NCBI GenBank assembly: GCA_038501785.1
Contig: JBAMJR010000011.1
Coordinates: 2,381,501-2,445,500 of the forward strand
Direction: 5' to 3'
Length of the DNA stretch: 64,000 nucleotides
Source: Myoxocephalus aenaeus
Taxonomy: Eukaryota > Chordata > Actinopteri > Perciformes > Cottidae
The position numbers and the translations under genes were made by a program. Below the pieces are notes generated by a model that saw only the letters and a program-made list of their open reading frames with translations, was not told the origin of the DNA and did not search any database. Of the stretch, positions 60,691 through 64,000 are shown in pieces. Positions within the stretch are counted from its first letter, which is position 1; each line of letters starts with the position of its first letter.

Positions 60691-61439
60691 ATTTTTGTTC
60701 CTACCAAAAGAAAAAAGGGATTTATTAATTTCTTTGAGGCTATAATTGAATTTTTGAGCGGGGTTTCTTGTTAAGTCCCTCTTGTGGTCCAGGACTCATC
60801 TCCTACTATGACCTTACATACATCTAACACCAATGACTGTCTACCACCCCAACCCCCACACACACAGATAGCCTTCACATGGAGAAGGGGGGGTCAGAAG
60901 AAAAAATAAAATAAAATGGGAATTGTAGTGCAGAGAAGACACCAGACGGAGAAAAATAATATAAGAGAAAGATGTGTAGTCTTCATGCTGTCTTCAATAT
61001 CATGTGAATCCACAGTCCTGTTAAAGTGAATGTGCTGCAGCTGACACGTCTACTTCAAAACAGAAAATGAATATAAACAAAATCTTAATTTCACAAATGA
61101 ATAAATAATAAGAAAAGAAAAAACACCTTTTATCTGTTTAACTGTTTAATCTTTTTGTCTGCAAAACACAAAAAGTGGGCATAAAATATTTGTGTTGTGT
61201 TACCAACCATTGGCCTATCAGTAAACATAGTATTGATTATTTCTGATAAGCTATTCATTTGAAATACATAATTAATTTACTTATGAATCATTGATTATCT
61301 TATCAACAATTCTATTTTTTTGCCTCGTATTTATCCATCACCTCACAATAGTTATCCTATATAATCACGGTACAAATTAAGATATTATACTTATTATTCA
61401 TTTTATGTATTTTATGTATACAAATATTTGTGTGTTTTT
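60691..61439. other. AT-rich single-copy stretch
   Basis: No gene or repeat identified. Confidence 0.5.
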
Positions 61440-61650
61440 GCCAGCCAGCACTCCTTCTAATGTTGCAGCATAAAGTGAAATTATAATCCATCATTCAGCC
61501 GCATTCGACCATAGCGGAGAGGGGATATTACTACCTCACCGCTGCTCCAACAAGGTTAGATGAATCCCCGTAACAGCCCTAATCATACACACACTTTATC
61601 ACTGAGGCTAAACCACTGCACGTTAATTATGTAGACATCACTCAACATAC
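61440..61650. other. Candidate conserved non-coding element
   Basis: AAAGTGAAATTATAATCCAT, CATTCAGCCGCATTCGACCA and ACGTTAATTATGTAGACATC lie in complex sequence without repeats or frames. Texture-based call. Confidence 0.3.
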
Positions 61651-62389
61651 ACTGCTACACTGGCTCTGCGACTCGGAGAGCTCATTTGTCAGCTCTGTGT
61701 GTCTCTGGCACAGCAAACAAAAGGTCAACCGAGTGGACATGATTTCAGATAGCCTGCTTGTTCCCATATAGCAGTCCTTTCGGCAATTTGTTTTGTCTCC
61801 GGCTTCTGAACACAACAGTGTTTTACATAGATACCAAACCCATTGGCATTTTGGCGTCACATATTTACCCCTATTTTATTTTACCAATTTTATTTTACCA
61901 ATCTTGCCATCTATAAAAATCCCTGTTTACATCTGTCATTTAAATTCCCTCGAATTGTCAGCTGCTTTGTGCATACTCTATTTAGTAAAACAATTATAAT
62001 TGGGATTTAGTACGTCATAATTGATTATTTATCTCAAGGAAGCTGTATTTTCTTCATAAAAAAAGGACGCATTCACTTTTGATTTAAATTTTTAAAAAAT
62101 TAAAATGTATTTCACACAAGGTGTCTGGAGAAGCACATGCCAAACAATTGTCGTTAACTACTAAAGCAACCAGCATACATTATTTCCTGGTCCTGCTTTT
62201 GGGTCCCGACCCAGGCCTCCCCCTTCTTGCCCTTTAGGCTTGTCCCATGTATGCTTGCTCGACACCTTGTTTTCCTCATGTCAGTTTAATTGTTCACTGT
62301 CAGGGGCAGAGCAGCGGATAACAAGCTTAGCAAATGATGTCTGCTGTTGCTACACATTGATTAATATTTTACATGTTATTATCCTCTGT
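61651..62389. other. Single-copy stretch, nothing recognised
   Basis: No gene. TTTTATTTTACCAA is duplicated in tandem at 61874-61900. Confidence 0.5.
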
Positions 62390-62480
62390 CCATTACCACA
62401 GCAAATTAAACTATAAATCACCCCCTCTGCTGGTGTCACCAGATCATAAATTGTCTCTCCCCTAGCCGCACGCTGCACCG
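62390..62480. other. Small candidate conserved non-coding element
   Basis: GCAAATTAAACTATAAATCA then CCAGATCATAAATTGTCTCT in complex sequence; texture only. Confidence 0.25.
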
Positions 62481-62819
62481 TGCCATGCCGTGCAAGGTCT
62501 TCTCTTTGGTGAGACAACAAAGTGGGGAAAGTGCCTGTGTTCTTTAGCCTGAGTTATGGACTAGTCACGGTCACCATATACATCAGAGCCATGAAAAATG
62601 AAGAGTTTGTTCTGCTATAAAACAAAAAGAGAAGCAAGCACCCTAGTGTTAAAAGTTTGTACCTGCGAGAGTCGTAAGTAGTTCTATTAAAGTAGCAACC
62701 GGGCAGTGTTTAAACTCAAAATACAATTTTTTTCTTGTTCTATATTCAATTTTAAATAGATATTAAATGCCAATTTTTACAAAAAAAGTGTGGTGAAATC
62801 TTAGTTAAATATATTCTTA

Positions 62820-63260
62820 ATATGTTCCAGCTTTATTTGCATTGGTTTGTATTACCAGTCTGCTAAAGCCATTGCATATAAACACCATTTTGCTTCAGAC
62901 AGCGGTGCTGCTGCTCGTGTTAAATGGAAATTCAGATGGAGCTGTAGATAAATATTTTTTCCCTGACTGTTTAGACCCATTTTTCTCTGGATATCATCTA
63001 AGATATCAGATGACCTTTCCTGCCGTGTCATTTTTTTTCTCATTTTCCCCACGCCAGTGGGTGAGATGCAAAGGTGCTTTACCAGCAGCTGGAAATCAAT
63101 TTATACAGTCCCGCGTTGCATGTAGGGAGAGATGGGACAGAGCGGGCCTGATATAATGACACGGCCAATTGCATTGTGTTGGGTTGCGGGGGTCAAGTGG
63201 GGTCTTAGTGTGCCACGGATGCAGGCTTTGTTCGTACGAGGGGCATTAGGCAGGAATTAC
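62820..63260. other. Candidate conserved non-coding element
   Basis: GCCATTGCATATAAACACCA, CGTGTTAAATGGAAATTCAG, GGAGCTGTAGATAAATATTT and GGATATCATCTAAGATATCA are non-repetitive and mixed with GC-balanced words, followed by complex sequence to 63260. No exon with credible splice sites and domain was recognised. Confidence 0.35.
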
Positions 63261-63309
63261 ACAGCGGGGTCAAATGACCCACACCCGAGGAGAGAGCCAG
63301 CACCTTGGT

Positions 63310-63326
63310 CCCCCCCCCCCCCCCCC
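63310..63326. repeat. Poly-C run, 17 bases
   Basis: 17 consecutive C; such runs are prone to sequencing and polymerase slippage error. Confidence 0.95.
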
Positions 63327-63778
63327 ACAGCCCCCTCATCAGGCTGGGGAGATGAGAGTGACATGGGATGACACTCCAGGAGGAGGGGGGTGGAGACACA
63401 CTCCCACTAAACACTTCACCTACTGATAGGTGCCGCTGACCCTTCCTAAATCTCATCATCGCCGTCCCAACGTAGGGGGAGATGGCGTGGGATTTTCTCT
63501 GACATCCCCTTCTATACCTCTTTCCCCCTTCCCATCAGGACTCCCAGCCACGCTCTCTGTCTCTCCTTTACAGGCTCACTCATTTGTATACAGACGCATA
63601 CGCCTGGATTTATTTATCTATCTGTCTGGCGGATGTAGCGGATGTACCCTGCTGAAGATGGCAATACTCACAGACTGATCCCCTCTAAGCCTGCTTAGCA
63701 TCTCCCAACAGATACAGTCCCTCTGCGTCTTTCAATGATTTATCAATTTACAATGTTTGTTAAGGTAGCTTTGCTGCA

Positions 63779-63890
63779 GCGTCCCAGTGGCTCAACAGCT
63801 GAAAGTGCATCGCATGTTCCCGAGGCGTTTTGGATTCAAACACGGCTAATAACCTCTGTGTCTCACCTGTCCTGTCATTCTCTCAAACAC
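63779..63890 (+). mobile_element. tRNA-derived SINE remnant
   Basis: GCGTCCCAGTGGCTCAACAG (box A-like) and GGATTCAAACAC (box B-like, near 63832) are followed by TCTCACCTGTCCTGTCATTC, the body word of a common fish tRNA-SINE. Degraded, with no poly-A or short-motif tail seen. Same family head as the copy at 27867. Confidence 0.6.
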
Positions 63891-64000
63891 AGGTATGTCA
63901 TAATGTATTATTGATATAACAAGATGGTTCTCGTACAAATAGACAGTGTGCTGTTGCCTGGCTCTGATGTCAGTGAAGGCCCAGGATGTGAGAGTTGCCA

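Overview
This 64 kb window looks like vertebrate, almost certainly teleost fish, genomic DNA. It has no bacterial gene architecture. It is moderately AT-rich and carries very many long (CA)n/(TG)n, (GA)n and (TA)n microsatellites. Its interspersed repeats are of kinds I recognise from fish: hAT elements with Tol2-like ends, a Tc1-like transposase remnant, L2/Rex1-type LINE fragments with short-motif 3' tails, tRNA-derived SINEs and a Gypsy-like LTR element. I found no convincing host protein-coding exon. Every open frame above about 100 codons lies in a microsatellite, a purine or proline-rich low-complexity tract, a transposon remnant, or unremarkable sequence without family resemblance. The window is best read as intergenic or large-intron DNA. 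Family names rest on remembered resemblance, not on a database search.

Layout. 1-6 kb: mostly single-copy sequence with several CA/TG arrays. 6-8 kb: Tc1-like remnant, a 154-bp TG array, a hAT MITE, a perfect 16-bp hairpin, and a CA array whose 31-bp 3' flank repeats exactly the flank of a CA array 3 kb upstream. 9.6-16.3 kb: MITE fragments, GA, TA and G-run simple repeats. 18.5-22 kb: a LINE graveyard with two reverse-transcriptase remnants and two nearly identical LINE 3' tails, all apparently minus strand. 23.06-24.80 kb: a three-level nest of hAT-type elements, followed at 24.89 kb by a short antisense 28S rRNA-like fragment. 27.9-30 kb: a SINE, a LINE tail and a hAT-family fragment that keeps a plausible first coding exon with a splice donor. 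35.9-37.3 kb: an LTR plus GC-rich internal region with a 29-bp minisatellite and a 12-bp minisatellite. 37.4-58 kb: mostly single-copy sequence with few repeats.

The last part (about 58.5-63.2 kb) is poor in transposons. It contains several stretches rich in homeodomain-type ATTA/TAAT words set in otherwise complex sequence. These look like conserved non-coding elements, as found around developmental regulator genes, with similar candidates near 1.6, 12.3, 46.0 and 52.9 kb. This reading is inference from composition; a genome alignment between fish and tetrapods would decide it. No functional gene cassette or new multigene system is visible. The unusual items are the nested hAT insertion, the frame-rotating minisatellite in the LTR element, the duplicated microsatellite flank, the perfect hairpins and the rRNA-like fragment.
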